Below, one piece after another: positions 34,181-43,420 of a DNA stretch of 64,000 bases. The position numbers and the translations under genes are program-made. Within the stretch, counting starts at the first letter, position 1, and every line of letters begins with the position of its first letter. Source of the stretch: Tisiphia sp964030975 (GTDB lineage Bacteria; Pseudomonadota; Alphaproteobacteria; Rickettsiales; Rickettsiaceae); contig NZ_CAXIQH010000001.1 in assembly GCF_964030975.1 (NCBI RefSeq), positions 992,001 to 1,056,000 of the forward strand. The letters are read 5' to 3'. Under the pieces are notes generated by a model. The model had not been told where the DNA came from. It saw only the letters and a program-made list of their open reading frames with translations, and did no database searches.

Positions 34181-35227
34181 CTAATTTGCGACATACTCGC
34201 TGCCATTGGTAACTACTGCATAAGCTATTCTAGCTAATTTATTCGCTAAACCAACACATATAATATTATATGATTTGTTTTCAGCAAATTTCTTCACTGC
34301 CCACTGAACTAGCTTATCTTTTGATTCTTTATCGCTTTTGGCTCTTATTGCTATTGTTCTTGCAGCTTGAATCAACATAGTTCTAGCATATCTATCACCT
34401 TGTTTGCTAATTCCTCCTAAAACTATCTTATCTCCTGAGGTGTATTGTTTTGGCACCAAACCAAGCGACGCAGAAAAATCCCTCGGGGTTGCGTAATTTT
34501 CCATTGGTGCTACGCTCAAACAACTAGCATTGATTGCTCCAATCCCAAAAATTGTCTGCAACCTAATAGCTTTCTCATTCTGTTTATTATTACTGATTAT
34601 CAGCTTTTCTAAAGTTTTTTCTTTGTTACACAAATTCTCAATTTCTTCACATTCTAAAAGTAAAATTGACTGTACCCCAGAAGTTATATAACCTTCTATA
34701 TACGCTAATTCTACCTCCGACTTACATGCTTTGCAAAATTTATTTTTGCTTAATTTTGTATTATAACCATATTCATATAAACTTGATATTGTAGAATTAG
34801 TTTTTTGTACTCGATCTCTGATCGTATTACTTCGGATTTTATGCAAAAATTTTATATCTTGTTCCTCTTTGCTTTTGGGTAACACATCTTTTAGCTCTGG
34901 ATCGCGAGCAGCTTTACATATTGCTAAGGCATCGTTATAATCATTTTTCTGCCTCGATGTTGCATAAATTTTTACATCTTTTGTTTTCATCAACTTAACT
35001 TGCAAATCAAGCTTGTTAATTTCTTGCGACCAATAATTACCTCCTCCACATGCTTCCATGACCACCAGTGAACTTTTATTGAGATTGTTTAAACATCCTA
35101 TTAACTCATCTCTTTTAACTTTTTGATGACCGACTTTTTTGCCATTTTGATCAACTTGCACCAAGTGCATAATATTTTTTGCTAAATCTATTCCAATTAT
35201 ACTATTTTCTATGCTATTATTTATCAT
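34181..35227 (-). CDS. IS110-family transposase, copy 2
   Basis: 348 residues, identical to the product at 3397-4443. The coding sequence is untouched by the IS256 insertion. The candidate bridge RNA region (33934-34180) is also kept, but it is now cut off from the last ~40 bases of the element by IS256. Confidence 0.95.
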   Translation of the reverse strand: MINNSIENSIIGIDLAKNIMHLVQVDQNGKKVGHQKVKRDELIGCLNNLNKSSLVVMEACGGGNYWSQEINKLDLQVKLMKTKDVKIYATSRQKNDYNDALAICKAARDPELKDVLPKSKEEQDIKFLHKIRSNTIRDRVQKTNSTISSLYEYGYNTKLSKNKFCKACKSEVELAYIEGYITSGVQSILLLECEEIENLCNKEKTLEKLIISNNKQNEKAIRLQTIFGIGAINASCLSVAPMENYATPRDFSASLGLVPKQYTSGDKIVLGGISKQGDRYARTMLIQAARTIAIRAKSDKESKDKLVQWAVKKFAENKSYNIICVGLANKLARIAYAVVTNGSEYVAN

Positions 35228-35334
35228 GGTATGGACCTATTAATTAAATTGTTATTTAATTTGGAGCAACTGAAAAACATTTTTCACCAGACTCCGTACA
35301 AGTAAAGCATATTTCGCTTCACTCGTCCATACCA

Positions 35335-35420
35335 TCATTCCCGCTTATGCGGGAATCTAGATACCTGCTTTCGCAGGTATGACACAAAGTTTGTATCACC
35401 TAATTCAATAGGTTTCACTA
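35335..35420. repeat. Left half of a family A element (inverted), split by IS110 copy 2
   Basis: tcattcccgcttatgcggga ... ggtttcacta, TA at 35421-35422. The missing right half survives only as attgtaagttgtca before 32542. Next to it, aacttttgacggggagac at 35441-35458 is a lone IS5-type end. No gene lies in the rest of 35421-35662. Confidence 0.8.
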
Positions 35421-35662
35421 TAGTAGATGTTGTGTTTTAAAACTTTTGACGGGGAGACTATATAATCATAATGAATTTCAAGCCATTATTTTGAATTTTT
35501 ATAATGGCTTGATGATTGTTTTAGCTAAAATATAAGCCATAGCACTTACTTTAAGTTGTCTATGCTAGTTTGCTATTTAATCAAAAGGAGAGCTTTTGGT
35601 CGTAATTTTATCTAAATTATAACATATTTATTATAATATTTAATAGATAGAAAACATATCTA

Positions 35663-36058
35663 TTATTTTGTTTTAAATAATGATTTTTTATTTTTACTAT
35701 CTACTGAGTTTTGTTGCGATTGCTTCCTAAAACTAGATTTATTCTTATGTAGTTTTATAATTTCCTTGGTTACTCTTACTACAAAAGACGGCTCAATCTC
35801 ACCTTCCATACAAATTGCTTTAAAAGATTCGCCACCACCGAAAATCCATGATTTTGCTTCTTGTTCGAGCTTTTTTGCAATACGGAATTCTGATATATTG
35901 GTTGCATCAATAATTGCCTGAGTAATAATAGCTTTACGCAAGCTGACATCAGGAGAATTAGTGTATGACTTAAGGCGTTCAAATGGAGATGGGAATTTAA
36001 TAACATTAGATATATTTACTTTATTTACCATAAATTTATTACCATATATTGATTTCAC
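35663..36058 (-). CDS. Conserved-looking hypothetical protein, 131 residues
   Basis: Function not recognised. A central helical region SPDVSLRKAIITQAIIDATNISEFRIAKKLEQEAKSWIFGGGESFKAICMEGEIEPSFVVRVTKEIIKL resembles alphaproteobacterial proteins in which a W-[IL]-x-x-x-x-x-x-F-x-x-[VI]-C-x-x-x-x-[IL]-[ED]-P-x-x-V motif forms a small helix-turn-helix-like unit. The C-terminal 30 residues are basic and low complexity (KNKSSFRKQSQQNSVDSKNKKSLFKTK). Methionines at 1 and 10 are both possible starts. Possibly a DNA- or RNA-associated protein of phage origin. It stands alone among repeats. Confidence 0.6.
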   Translation of the reverse strand: MKSIYGNKFMVNKVNISNVIKFPSPFERLKSYTNSPDVSLRKAIITQAIIDATNISEFRIAKKLEQEAKSWIFGGGESFKAICMEGEIEPSFVVRVTKEIIKLHKNKSSFRKQSQQNSVDSKNKKSLFKTK

Positions 36059-36274
36059 TTAGGTTCTGCATGCAGAACCTAAGAAGTATAATGATTTTTA
36101 TGGTTGTACTAATAGTTTCGAGATAAAAATCTATAAATATTTTAAACTATCTTAATATTTATAGATGTATGGGGTCAAATGACTTGAATAACTTAGATAA
36201 AACTACCCTATAATAACCTGAATTCGATATAAGATGTAGTTATTATTATATCAAATTCAGGTTAGTTAGGTATA
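36059..36274. other. Gap, no gene seen
   Basis: Short inverted stretch gaattcgatataagatgtag... / ...atatcaaattcagg (about 36218-36262). Otherwise featureless. Confidence 0.4.
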
Positions 36275-36411
36275 TAGTGAAACCTATTGAATTAGGTGAT
36301 ATAAACTTTGTGTCATACCTGCGAAAGCAGGTATCTAGATTCCCGCCGCAGCTAGGAATGACAACTTACAATCGTTATGTTCTTTATCACCTAATCCTAT
36401 GAGCATAACTA
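36275..36411. repeat. Family A miniature element
   Basis: Full length, TA at 36273-36274 and 36412-36413. The hairpin centre is cccgccgcagctagg, as in the copies at 25088 and 36849, so these three form a subgroup. Confidence 0.9.
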
Positions 36412-36523
36412 TAGTGTACCCAATTGTTAAACTAAAAAAATAAGTTAATCTGTTTTTAACTATTTAGAAATTAACTATTTTTTTATAATCAAAAAATACA
36501 GCTAATACAAAATTTCAACATAG

Positions 36524-36622
36524 CTAATTCACTTCTATTGGTTGATAAATATCAGTTGGTCTTTTATAATTGAGAGATTGATGTCGTCTCTCATTGTTAT
36601 ACCACCTAATAAATTCATTCAG
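36524..36622 (-). pseudogene. IS3/IS481-type transposase, C-terminal scrap
   Basis: The frame LNEFIRWYNNERRHQSLNYKRPTDIYQP ends in a stop. The YNxxRRHxSLxYxxP motif is the C-terminal end of rve-type integrase cores in IS3/IS481 transposases. Upstream the frame is broken. A remnant only. Confidence 0.75.
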
Positions 36623-36848
36623 TATTTTCTGCTAATTCCATAATCTTAATTTTAAGGTGCAGAAGATGGAAATAATGAACGTTTTTATCTAATTATGCAC
36701 CACATTACCACCCAAGAAAATTAACGATATTGTCAAATAATGTAAACTGAAGGAAAATATAAAATCAGTTAATGTGAGCCAGGTATTTTTTGCGGTCAAT
36801 TAAGCGGTCAATTAAAGTGAGCCACATTGAATTTTGAAGAGTCATTTA

Positions 36849-36985
36849 TAGTGAAACCTATTGAATTAGGTGATACAAACTTTGTGTCATACCTGCGAAA
36901 GCAGGTATCTAGATTCCCGCCGCAGCTAGGAATGACAACTTACAATCGTTATGTTCTTTATCACCTAATCCTATGAGCATAACTA
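36849..36985. repeat. Family A miniature element
   Basis: Full length, TA at 36847-36848 and 36986-36987, followed directly by repeat F. Confidence 0.9.
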
Positions 36986-36987
36986 TA

Positions 36988-37226
36988 TGTTTAAACAAAA
37001 AGGATGTCATTCCTGCGTAGGCAGGAATCTATAATATCTCAGGGCTTTTTGTCCACTATTTTAGATCCCTGCTTTTGCAGGGATGACAAGCTTGGTACTG
37101 TGATTAGGTTATAAAAACTTTGTAAATCCATAAGGTTTTTGACAAAATAGGGTGAAAATCTTATGGATTTTGATGTGATTTTTAACCGCAAACATGTATC
37201 ACCTAATTCAATAGGTTTCACTATAT
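36988..37226. repeat. Repeat F copy plus family A terminal piece
   Basis: tgtttaaacaaaaaggatgt ... gtgaaaatcttatggattt matches 32096-32276. At 37198-37226 the sequence atcacctaattcaatagg... is the end of a family A element whose remainder is gone. 37227-37611 contains only AT-rich DNA and the ribosome site of the next gene. Confidence 0.7.
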
Positions 37227-37611
37227 CTAAAACCTCTTCCTTTTCTAATTTTCGACAGTTGTGGTATAAACCCTTCGCAATATAATTCTACAATTTTCAC
37301 TTTTTAGTCTTATTCTATTAAAATAGTAAAATATAGGTTTAAAAATATAATAAGAATGAAATTATAATTTACAAGATGTATAAGTATCTATAAGATCCTT
37401 ATAATGATATAAAAGTTAAAAAATATTAAGTACTAATTAGTATGAAAACAAACGATATATCAATATTTACTGATAGTAGATTAGTTTACATGGGAATAAA
37501 CCTATTTTAATTGTTGCCTTTCTAGGTTAGATAATATATGACAGTAATCTTTGCATTTGTTAATATGTATATTTGCAAAAATTTAATAATTCATTCATAA
37601 AGGAGTTAACT

Positions 37612-37986
37612 ATGGCACGAAAGAATGACTTTATAGAAAAAGCTGACAAATTTATAGGCGAGAAGATCTATTCTTTAAGGCTTGCTAAGGGGTTGTCACG
37701 TCAACAACTTGCAAAAGTAATAGTAGTAACACATCAGCAGTTACAAAAATATGAGAAGGGGGTTAATAGAATACCAATGGGTAGACTGATTCTTATTGCT
37801 AAAGCACTAGAAAAAAATATCGATTATTTTTATAATGGTTTAGAAGGAGCTGATAATGTCGAGCCTGTACATACTCAACATCAGCGTATGTGTATAGAAG
37901 TATCAAGGAATTTTATGAAAATTCGTAACTCCGCACATCAACAAGCTATTAATGCATTGATACGTTCTTTGATTAAAGAAGATTAG
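37612..37986 (+). CDS. XRE-family helix-turn-helix regulator
   Basis: 124 residues from ATG 37612, chosen over an upstream TTG because AAGGAG stands seven bases before it and homologues begin near here. The HTH_3 domain is at about 15-70: IYSLRLAKGLSRQQLAKVIVVTHQQLQKYEKGVNRIPMGRLILIAKALEKNIDYFYNG. The recognition helix is VTHQQLQKYEKG. The C-terminal part is short and helical (VSRNFMKIRNSAHQQAINALIRSLI). This size and the Q-x-Q-K-Y-E-K-G-x-N-R motif are common in alphaproteobacteria. Rickettsiae keep few regulators, so it may be a chromosomal one rather than a phage repressor. It is followed by a perfect stem that may terminate it. Confidence 0.88.
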   Translation: MARKNDFIEKADKFIGEKIYSLRLAKGLSRQQLAKVIVVTHQQLQKYEKGVNRIPMGRLILIAKALEKNIDYFYNGLEGADNVEPVHTQHQRMCIEVSRNFMKIRNSAHQQAINALIRSLIKED

Positions 37987-38035
37987 GCGAAATAAAACAT
38001 AATTATATTATTAAAAGTAGTATAACTTTCTCAGA

Positions 38036-38064
38036 AAATATCACTATAATTTATAGTGATATTT
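38036..38064 (+). terminator. Perfect AT-rich hairpin after the XRE gene
   Basis: AAATATCACTATAA and TTATAGTGATATTT form a perfect stem with almost no loop, 50 bases after the stop. There is only a weak T-run, so it could be an operator-like palindrome instead. Confidence 0.5.
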
Positions 38065-38140
38065 CACTTGAGTCATTATCGTACTTTTAAAGATTTTATT
38101 TATGTTACACTAAAAGTTATAGGAAGGAATCCTAGAACTT

Positions 38141-38191
38141 GTGAGTTATAGTGGGTTTGTTGAGTTGAGCAACCAATCTACTATAACTCAC
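38141..38191. repeat. Large imperfect stem, gtgagttatagt / actataactcac
   Basis: Twelve perfect outer pairs, then a partly paired inner arm and a loop at gagttgagc. It lies between two convergent genes (XRE and the NlpC/P60 gene) and may be a bidirectional terminator. Confidence 0.5.
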
Positions 38192-38294
38192 AATTCGCAA
38201 GTATTAAATTTCCAAATTTAAACCTATGTGCTTATTATGTCACATGTTTCTTTATACCCAACATAAATAATGTGATAAATTTACAATCTCTAAT

Positions 38295-39740
38295 TCATTC
38301 AGCAACCTGATCTAAATAAATTACTTGAAAATATTTTTTAGCCGCTAACGACTCTATATTAGGCATTTCAGGATATTGTAGTAATAACGGTAAGAATACG
38401 CTTCCTCCAACAACAATACGTGTATTGACTCCAGCAGGACGTAATCCCCATACATTTTGATAACTCATGGCCATTAAGGGGATTTCTTTATTATGAGAAT
38501 TGGGATAATTACCAATATACATAACTACATGTCCTCCAATATATATGATGGTCAAGAACGGTTTACCGCTCCCCATTAGATACGATATCCTCTGTTCTGG
38601 AGAAGCAGAACTCATATCCACCACTCTACCATATTTTGATTGATCTGATGCTTGTCTTGGCAACCATATCCCAAAAGTAGCAAAAAAGTTTTTTAATTCT
38701 GCGGAACAATCATTATAAAAATACAAATTCTCCCAACCATATGGACGACCAACTAGACTACTAAGAATATTAGCTATATTACGCTGAGTGACCATCAAAG
38801 GTATTTCTATAGTATTTTGATTAGATACTTGAGCATATTTGACCACAGCATATCCATTGCTTATTGAAGGTATCATTAACTCTTTGCTGAGAGTGCTATT
38901 GTTGTTCATTGGGAATATGGAGCCTATATACGCATAAAATAGGAATTGACCTGTTGTGTCAGTTATAGCTGTTTGAGTACGAGTAATTGCCACAAGGTGA
39001 GATTTTGCTGCCATCTGCCATTTATTAACAAATTCTGTGGTTGTTTGGGCAATCCCACTACTTTTCACCCATACAATAAAATCAGGAGCTATGACCAACG
39101 ACCAGGCTCTATCCTTTGTTGTTCCTATAATATAAAGAGGTGTTCCAGCCCAAATAGATGACATTTGTAAGTTATCAAAAGGATATCCTTGACCTGCCTG
39201 CTTGTAACTATAAAAATGGACGTCATCAGTTGGTAATAATCGTCCATGCAAATTATCAATGGCAATAGCTCTGTTACTAGCTTGATAAGTTAAATTATAA
39301 AATTGTGTTATATTAATATTAGCACTAATATTATCAATCCAACCTTCCGTATAAGGACGGAAATTCTCTCCATAAGCAATTGCATTACCGGTTTTATCTT
39401 TGTTGCCAAATTCAATTAAACTATTTTGTATAATAGTCACTATATCATTCGGTGCAGCTTTATGTAATAATTGGTTTACATATTGCTTATTCCATGGGGA
39501 TAAATTACCATAATTATGTTCATAAAGTTTTTCTAGATGTTTCTTTTGTACATCTGGACTTAATAATGGAGTATCGTAATCAGGATTATTTTTATTTATC
39601 CAGTCATTAATATTTTGAGAATAATTTTCTAGAGGAAATATCTGGATAACATCTTGGTCTATTTTCCGATTCTTAGTAGCTGTTAAAGTGCAACTAGTCA
39701 TAGAACATAATATAAGTAAATAAAAAATACGTTTTATCAT
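38295..39740 (-). CDS. SH3-domain NlpC/P60 (C40) peptidase lipoprotein
   Basis: 481 residues. Lipobox at Cys 17 (ILCSMTSCT). Layout of the SH3b1 + NlpC/P60 family: an N-terminal helical region to about 125; a first SH3-like barrel with HGRLLPTDDVHFYSYKQAGQGYPFDNLQMSSIWAGTPLYI and RAWSLVIAPDFIVWVKS; a second barrel; then the catalytic domain with GRPYGWENLYFYNDCSAELKNFFATFGIWLPR (Cys) and TIIYIGGHVVMYIGNY (His). The enzyme would cleave gamma-D-glutamyl peptide bonds in cell wall stem peptides, at the envelope. It lies upstream of another wall hydrolase in the same direction, 400 bases apart. Confidence 0.87.
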   Translation of the reverse strand: MIKRIFYLLILCSMTSCTLTATKNRKIDQDVIQIFPLENYSQNINDWINKNNPDYDTPLLSPDVQKKHLEKLYEHNYGNLSPWNKQYVNQLLHKAAPNDIVTIIQNSLIEFGNKDKTGNAIAYGENFRPYTEGWIDNISANINITQFYNLTYQASNRAIAIDNLHGRLLPTDDVHFYSYKQAGQGYPFDNLQMSSIWAGTPLYIIGTTKDRAWSLVIAPDFIVWVKSSGIAQTTTEFVNKWQMAAKSHLVAITRTQTAITDTTGQFLFYAYIGSIFPMNNNSTLSKELMIPSISNGYAVVKYAQVSNQNTIEIPLMVTQRNIANILSSLVGRPYGWENLYFYNDCSAELKNFFATFGIWLPRQASDQSKYGRVVDMSSASPEQRISYLMGSGKPFLTIIYIGGHVVMYIGNYPNSHNKEIPLMAMSYQNVWGLRPAGVNTRIVVGGSVFLPLLLQYPEMPNIESLAAKKYFQVIYLDQVAE

Positions 39741-39773
39741 AAAATAAACTCCTAAATTCTACCATTATTATTT

Positions 39774-40138
39774 TATAGCTAACCTGGATAACATTATCCC
39801 CCATTTACAGACGTCTATTAACGAGGAAATGATACTTTAGTCGCGACAAATTAATGCCAGGTTGTTTCCCTATGACTTTTAAATTGCCATACTTAAGTAA
39901 CAATATATCATAAAAATCAACTACACTAATAGATATACGCAAATTATTTAAGAAATTTTTTAGCTAACCCGATTAGCATTTATCCATAGTTGATCTAGGG
40001 TAATGTTGTCGTCCCTGCGAAGACAGGGGTCTAGAATAACACTCAAAAAGCCCTTAGCTATTATAGATTCCCGCCTACGCGGGAATGACATCCTTTTCGT
40101 TGAAACAAATAGCTAAATGCTAATCGAGTTAGCTATAA
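39774..40138. repeat. Family I-type elements with tagctaacc arms
   Basis: A degenerate copy (39776 to about 39900) is followed by a clearer one at 39961-40138, whose inverted ends tagctaacccgattagcatt / aatgctaatcgagttagcta enclose gtcgtccctgcg and cccgcctacgcgggaatgac hairpins. No gene lies in this 400-base gap. Confidence 0.7.
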
Positions 40139-40140
40139 TA

Positions 40141-41670
40141 TTAGTTTGTCTCATTAACTTGTAATTTAGATTTCTCTAAGTATTTTAATATTTCTTCATG
40201 TAATACAGTCCATTTAACTTGTTTTTTCATGAGAGGTAGAAATTCTTCCTTCCATACTTTTATATATTGCTGAGAATATTCTTTTTCGCACTTCTGAAAT
40301 TCAGAAGAAATATTTGTTTTAAACATAGCTATTAAATTTGAAACCTTAGTAATTTTATGACTATCTAAAGATTTCAAAGATAAAATGTCTTGTTGTAAAA
40401 TATCTATTTTATTTAATATATTGCTCTTAAAGGTATTATATAGCAAGCTTATATCATACCTTAAATCAGAATTATAATATATTTCCATTGTATCTATTAG
40501 ACTATTGAACGCTTCACGTGATACCTCTTGTTCATAACTTGTAAGGCAAGTTAATAAATATTTATAATCTTCTTCATTTAAATCACGTGATTTAATAAGC
40601 ATATGAATTTTGGAACGCAAATTATTAAATTCACTATAAATACTATCTCGATACTTACCTAGAAGCTTAGGAAATATATCTTGTTGCTCCAATTTCAAAG
40701 GTAAATCTTTCCTAATTTTTATTGGTAGATTATGTATCGAAAACTGATATACTACCCACATAAAACTCTCATCAAATTCATTTGAGTAATTGATACGATC
40801 ATCAGGTACATTTATCTTACCTTCTTTATCACTCCAAGGTCGTATCTTATAAAAGAATCTATTCAGCCTTTCTTTTAATTTCAAAATAGCTACGTTTTTA
40901 TCTCCCATTTTATATAAGACTTTATCCATTAAGTGCTTAGCCTTGTTGTGGTCTATTCTATCATTTATATGCAACCCTATATTATTTTTTTCCAATAACT
41001 CCCAATCAAATAATTTATGAGGATCAACTTTACGTAGCACATAACTGTCAAGTGCCTTACTGTACAATATTGTCCCTATTTCAGCATGACTAAATATCAT
41101 ATCTTTTCTTATTTTAAAACGTTTCATAAGATATAGGAGCAATTCTTTTACAGATTCCATTTGCTGTTGTGGAAACAACTCACGCCCAGTATTAACTATT
41201 TCTATACCGATAGAATAATCATTTAAAGCAGTTAACTCTTCAAATCGCTCACCCGTTTTAATTTTAGCATAACTAATACCAGCGTGGTACGCACGCTTTT
41301 CTAAAGGAACCGTTAACGTAATACTACCATCTCTATCTACAATAAAATGAGCAGATAAACCTACTTTATTTAGTAATTCTTTTGTATCTTTTAATGTTGA
41401 TACAACAGTATGGTGAACTATAACCATTGATACTTTTTTATTTTCTCTGTCACCATAATTTGCAACTGGAACAGGGGCTAGGAACAGTAAATTCTTCTTT
41501 TGTAATAAAGGAAGCTCTTTTTGTAAATGATCAAAATCATTTTGAAAGATTACAATATCAGGATACGGCTTAGATAAAGTACGCCCTTCTTTATGGGAAC
41601 ACCCAGCATTTAACAATGCAACTATTATAACATAGTATCTTAAAAAAGTCTCAAGAGTTTTATTGGTCAT
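40141..41670 (-). CDS. N-acetylmuramoyl-L-alanine amidase, AmiD-like lipoprotein
   Basis: 509 residues. Lipobox at Cys 24 (VALLNAGCSHK). The Amidase_2 domain is at about 75-225: VSMVIVHHTVVSTLKDT (first zinc His), LSAHFIVDRDGSITLTVPLEKRAYHAGIS, DYSIGIEIVNTG (catalytic Glu), IFSHAEIG and VDPHKLFDWELL (third zinc ligand). All ligands are present, so it is probably active. It resembles rickettsial AmiD, a secreted zinc amidase that cuts the lactyl-peptide bond. The C-terminal 280 residues are helical with no known domain; the peptidoglycan-binding domain usual in AmiD is not obvious, so this long tail is odd. Confidence 0.87.
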   Translation of the reverse strand: MTNKTLETFLRYYVIIVALLNAGCSHKEGRTLSKPYPDIVIFQNDFDHLQKELPLLQKKNLLFLAPVPVANYGDRENKKVSMVIVHHTVVSTLKDTKELLNKVGLSAHFIVDRDGSITLTVPLEKRAYHAGISYAKIKTGERFEELTALNDYSIGIEIVNTGRELFPQQQMESVKELLLYLMKRFKIRKDMIFSHAEIGTILYSKALDSYVLRKVDPHKLFDWELLEKNNIGLHINDRIDHNKAKHLMDKVLYKMGDKNVAILKLKERLNRFFYKIRPWSDKEGKINVPDDRINYSNEFDESFMWVVYQFSIHNLPIKIRKDLPLKLEQQDIFPKLLGKYRDSIYSEFNNLRSKIHMLIKSRDLNEEDYKYLLTCLTSYEQEVSREAFNSLIDTMEIYYNSDLRYDISLLYNTFKSNILNKIDILQQDILSLKSLDSHKITKVSNLIAMFKTNISSEFQKCEKEYSQQYIKVWKEEFLPLMKKQVKWTVLHEEILKYLEKSKLQVNETN

Positions 41671-41708
41671 ACAATCACTAAATAAAATATGTTAAAAAAT
41701 TAAGTACG

Positions 41709-41868
41709 TATAGCTAGCCAGATTAGCATTACCATTATTGCGAGGAGCCACTTTAGTGGCAACGAGGCAATCCAATAAAGTGGTATTTGGATTGCTTCGT
41801 CGTAGCAATGCTACTTCCTCGCAATGACGCCAATTTACTATGGATGAATGTCAATTAGGTTAGCTATA
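41709..41868. repeat. Family I element with tatagcta ends (160 bp)
   Basis: Outer ends tatagctagccagattagca and gttagctata, core attgcgaggagccactttag ... cctcgcaatgacg. It lies upstream of the amidase start. Confidence 0.75.
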
Positions 41869-41944
41869 TCTTTTATTTTAGATTATTCAATGGTAAATTC
41901 AAGGGATTAATCAGGAACACCTCATTCCTTCTTCGTTATATTTT

Positions 41945-41987
41945 GTATATATAATCTATTTCGAAATTTACACATTTTTCTGGACGC
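41945..41987. repeat. IS256 end relic
   Basis: tcgaaatttacaca(t)ttttctggac at about 41961-41984 matches the IS256 end seen at 33895-33920 with small changes. Nothing of the transposase remains. The rest of the gap to 42156 is without a gene. Confidence 0.65.
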
Positions 41988-42156
41988 CTAGGCATTATCT
42001 CCTTAATATTATACTTGCTATTTTTTTTGGTAGCATTCAGTTTGCACTAGAATTAGCTGATATGGGGTAATGACAAAACTAAATGATGCTTTACAGATGG
42101 ACAACATTTGTTGTATATAAGAACATAAGCTTAAATATACTTAAAAAATTATAAAA

Positions 42157-43317
42157 ATGAATATTCATGAATACCAAGCAAAGATGATCTTGAGACAATA
42201 TGGCATACCTACCTCAACAGGGGTTGTGATATTGCAAAAAGAAGATATCGATAAACTAATTGATGATTTAGAGGCAGAGCTATATGTGGTTAAAGCCCAA
42301 ATTCACGCAGGTGGTAGGGGGAAAGCTGGTGGTGTAAAAGTTGTAAGAAGTAAAGAAGAGGCAAAGAAGGCAGCTCACGCGATGTTTGGAATTAACCTAA
42401 TAACTCATCAGACATCATCTGATGGGCAAAAGGTTCGTCGTCTATATGTTGAATCTGGCTGTGATATTCTAAAAGAATATTATTTTAGTGCTGTTTTTGA
42501 TCGTAGTAATAGTAAAGTAACCTTTATAGCCTCTATTGAAGGTGGTGTAGATATTGAAGAAGTTGCCCATAATACTCCACAAAAAATTATCAAAATATCA
42601 GTTGATCCTGCAACAGGCATACAACCATTTCATTGTCGTCAAATAGCATATAAGCTTGGCTTTAAAAATGAACAAGCAAAACAAATGATGAAAATTGTTG
42701 AATCAACCTATCAGGCTTTTATAGCAACTGATGCTAACCAAATTGAAATTAATCCATTAATCACAAAACCTGATGGTAGTTTATTGGCACTTGATGCTAA
42801 GATTAACTTTGATGATAATGCATTATTTAAACATCCTGATATTTTAAATATGCGAGACAATGATGAAGAAAATGCTCTTGAAATGCAAGCAAATAGCCTT
42901 GGTCTTAGTTATGTTAAGATGGATGGTACTATTGGTTGTATGGTGAATGGTGCTGGATTAGCTATGGCGACAATGGATATTATCAAGCTTTATGGTGCTG
43001 AACCAGCAAATTTTTTAGACGTTGGTGGTGGAGCTGATCGTAAGAAAGTAACGGAAGCGCTAAAAATAATTCTATCAGATTCGCACGTACAAGGAGTTTT
43101 AGTTAATATTTTTGGTGGGATAATGCGTTGCGATATAATTGCTGAGGGTATTATTGCTGCAGTAAAAGAAATTGGCATCAAGGTTCCCCTGGTTGTGCGT
43201 TTAGCTGGCACCAATTTTGAGTTAGGTAAAGATATTTTAGCAAATTCTGGTTTAAAAATAATCGCTGCAAATGATTTAGGTGATGCTGCTGTTAAAATTG
43301 TTGCTGCGGTAAAGTAA
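42157..43317 (+). CDS. sucC: Succinyl-CoA synthetase subunit beta (ADP-forming)
   Basis: 386 residues, normal length. The ATP-grasp domain starts MNIHEYQAKMILRQYGIPTSTG, then VVKAQIHAGGRGKAGGVKV (nucleotide-binding loop) and IEINPLITKPDGSLLALDAKI (metal ligands). The CoA-ligase domain contains VNGAGLAMATMDIIKLYGAEPANFLDVGGGA, VNIFGGIMRCDIIAEGI and VRLAGTN, all hallmark motifs. It makes ATP while converting succinyl-CoA to succinate in the TCA cycle, in complex with SucD. Its partner gene is normally adjacent; here an Rpn-family gene lies between (see 43421). Confidence 0.97.
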   Translation: MNIHEYQAKMILRQYGIPTSTGVVILQKEDIDKLIDDLEAELYVVKAQIHAGGRGKAGGVKVVRSKEEAKKAAHAMFGINLITHQTSSDGQKVRRLYVESGCDILKEYYFSAVFDRSNSKVTFIASIEGGVDIEEVAHNTPQKIIKISVDPATGIQPFHCRQIAYKLGFKNEQAKQMMKIVESTYQAFIATDANQIEINPLITKPDGSLLALDAKINFDDNALFKHPDILNMRDNDEENALEMQANSLGLSYVKMDGTIGCMVNGAGLAMATMDIIKLYGAEPANFLDVGGGADRKKVTEALKIILSDSHVQGVLVNIFGGIMRCDIIAEGIIAAVKEIGIKVPLVVRLAGTNFELGKDILANSGLKIIAANDLGDAAVKIVAAVK

Positions 43318-43420
43318 TTGCATGAACTTAGACATTGTTACAAAACAACTTTTTCTTTTAATTTTAGTGCCATAAAACACCCTGGGAAATGATGAATTTT
43401 AAACTATAGGTAATTTTATT

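Larger units (their letters stand above)
32542..35334 (-). mobile_element. IS110-family element, copy 2, interrupted by IS256
   Basis: Same ends as copy 1 (inverted). Subtracting IS256 (1336 bp) and its 8-bp duplication leaves 1449 bp, exactly the length of copies 1 and 3. The right flank is tcattcccgcttatgcggg and then the left half of family A, so the target is the same hairpin as for copy 1. Confidence 0.88.

Noticed and set aside
37039..37221. 60-residue minus-strand frame
   Set aside because: It is read from repeat F and a family A end; no independent support.
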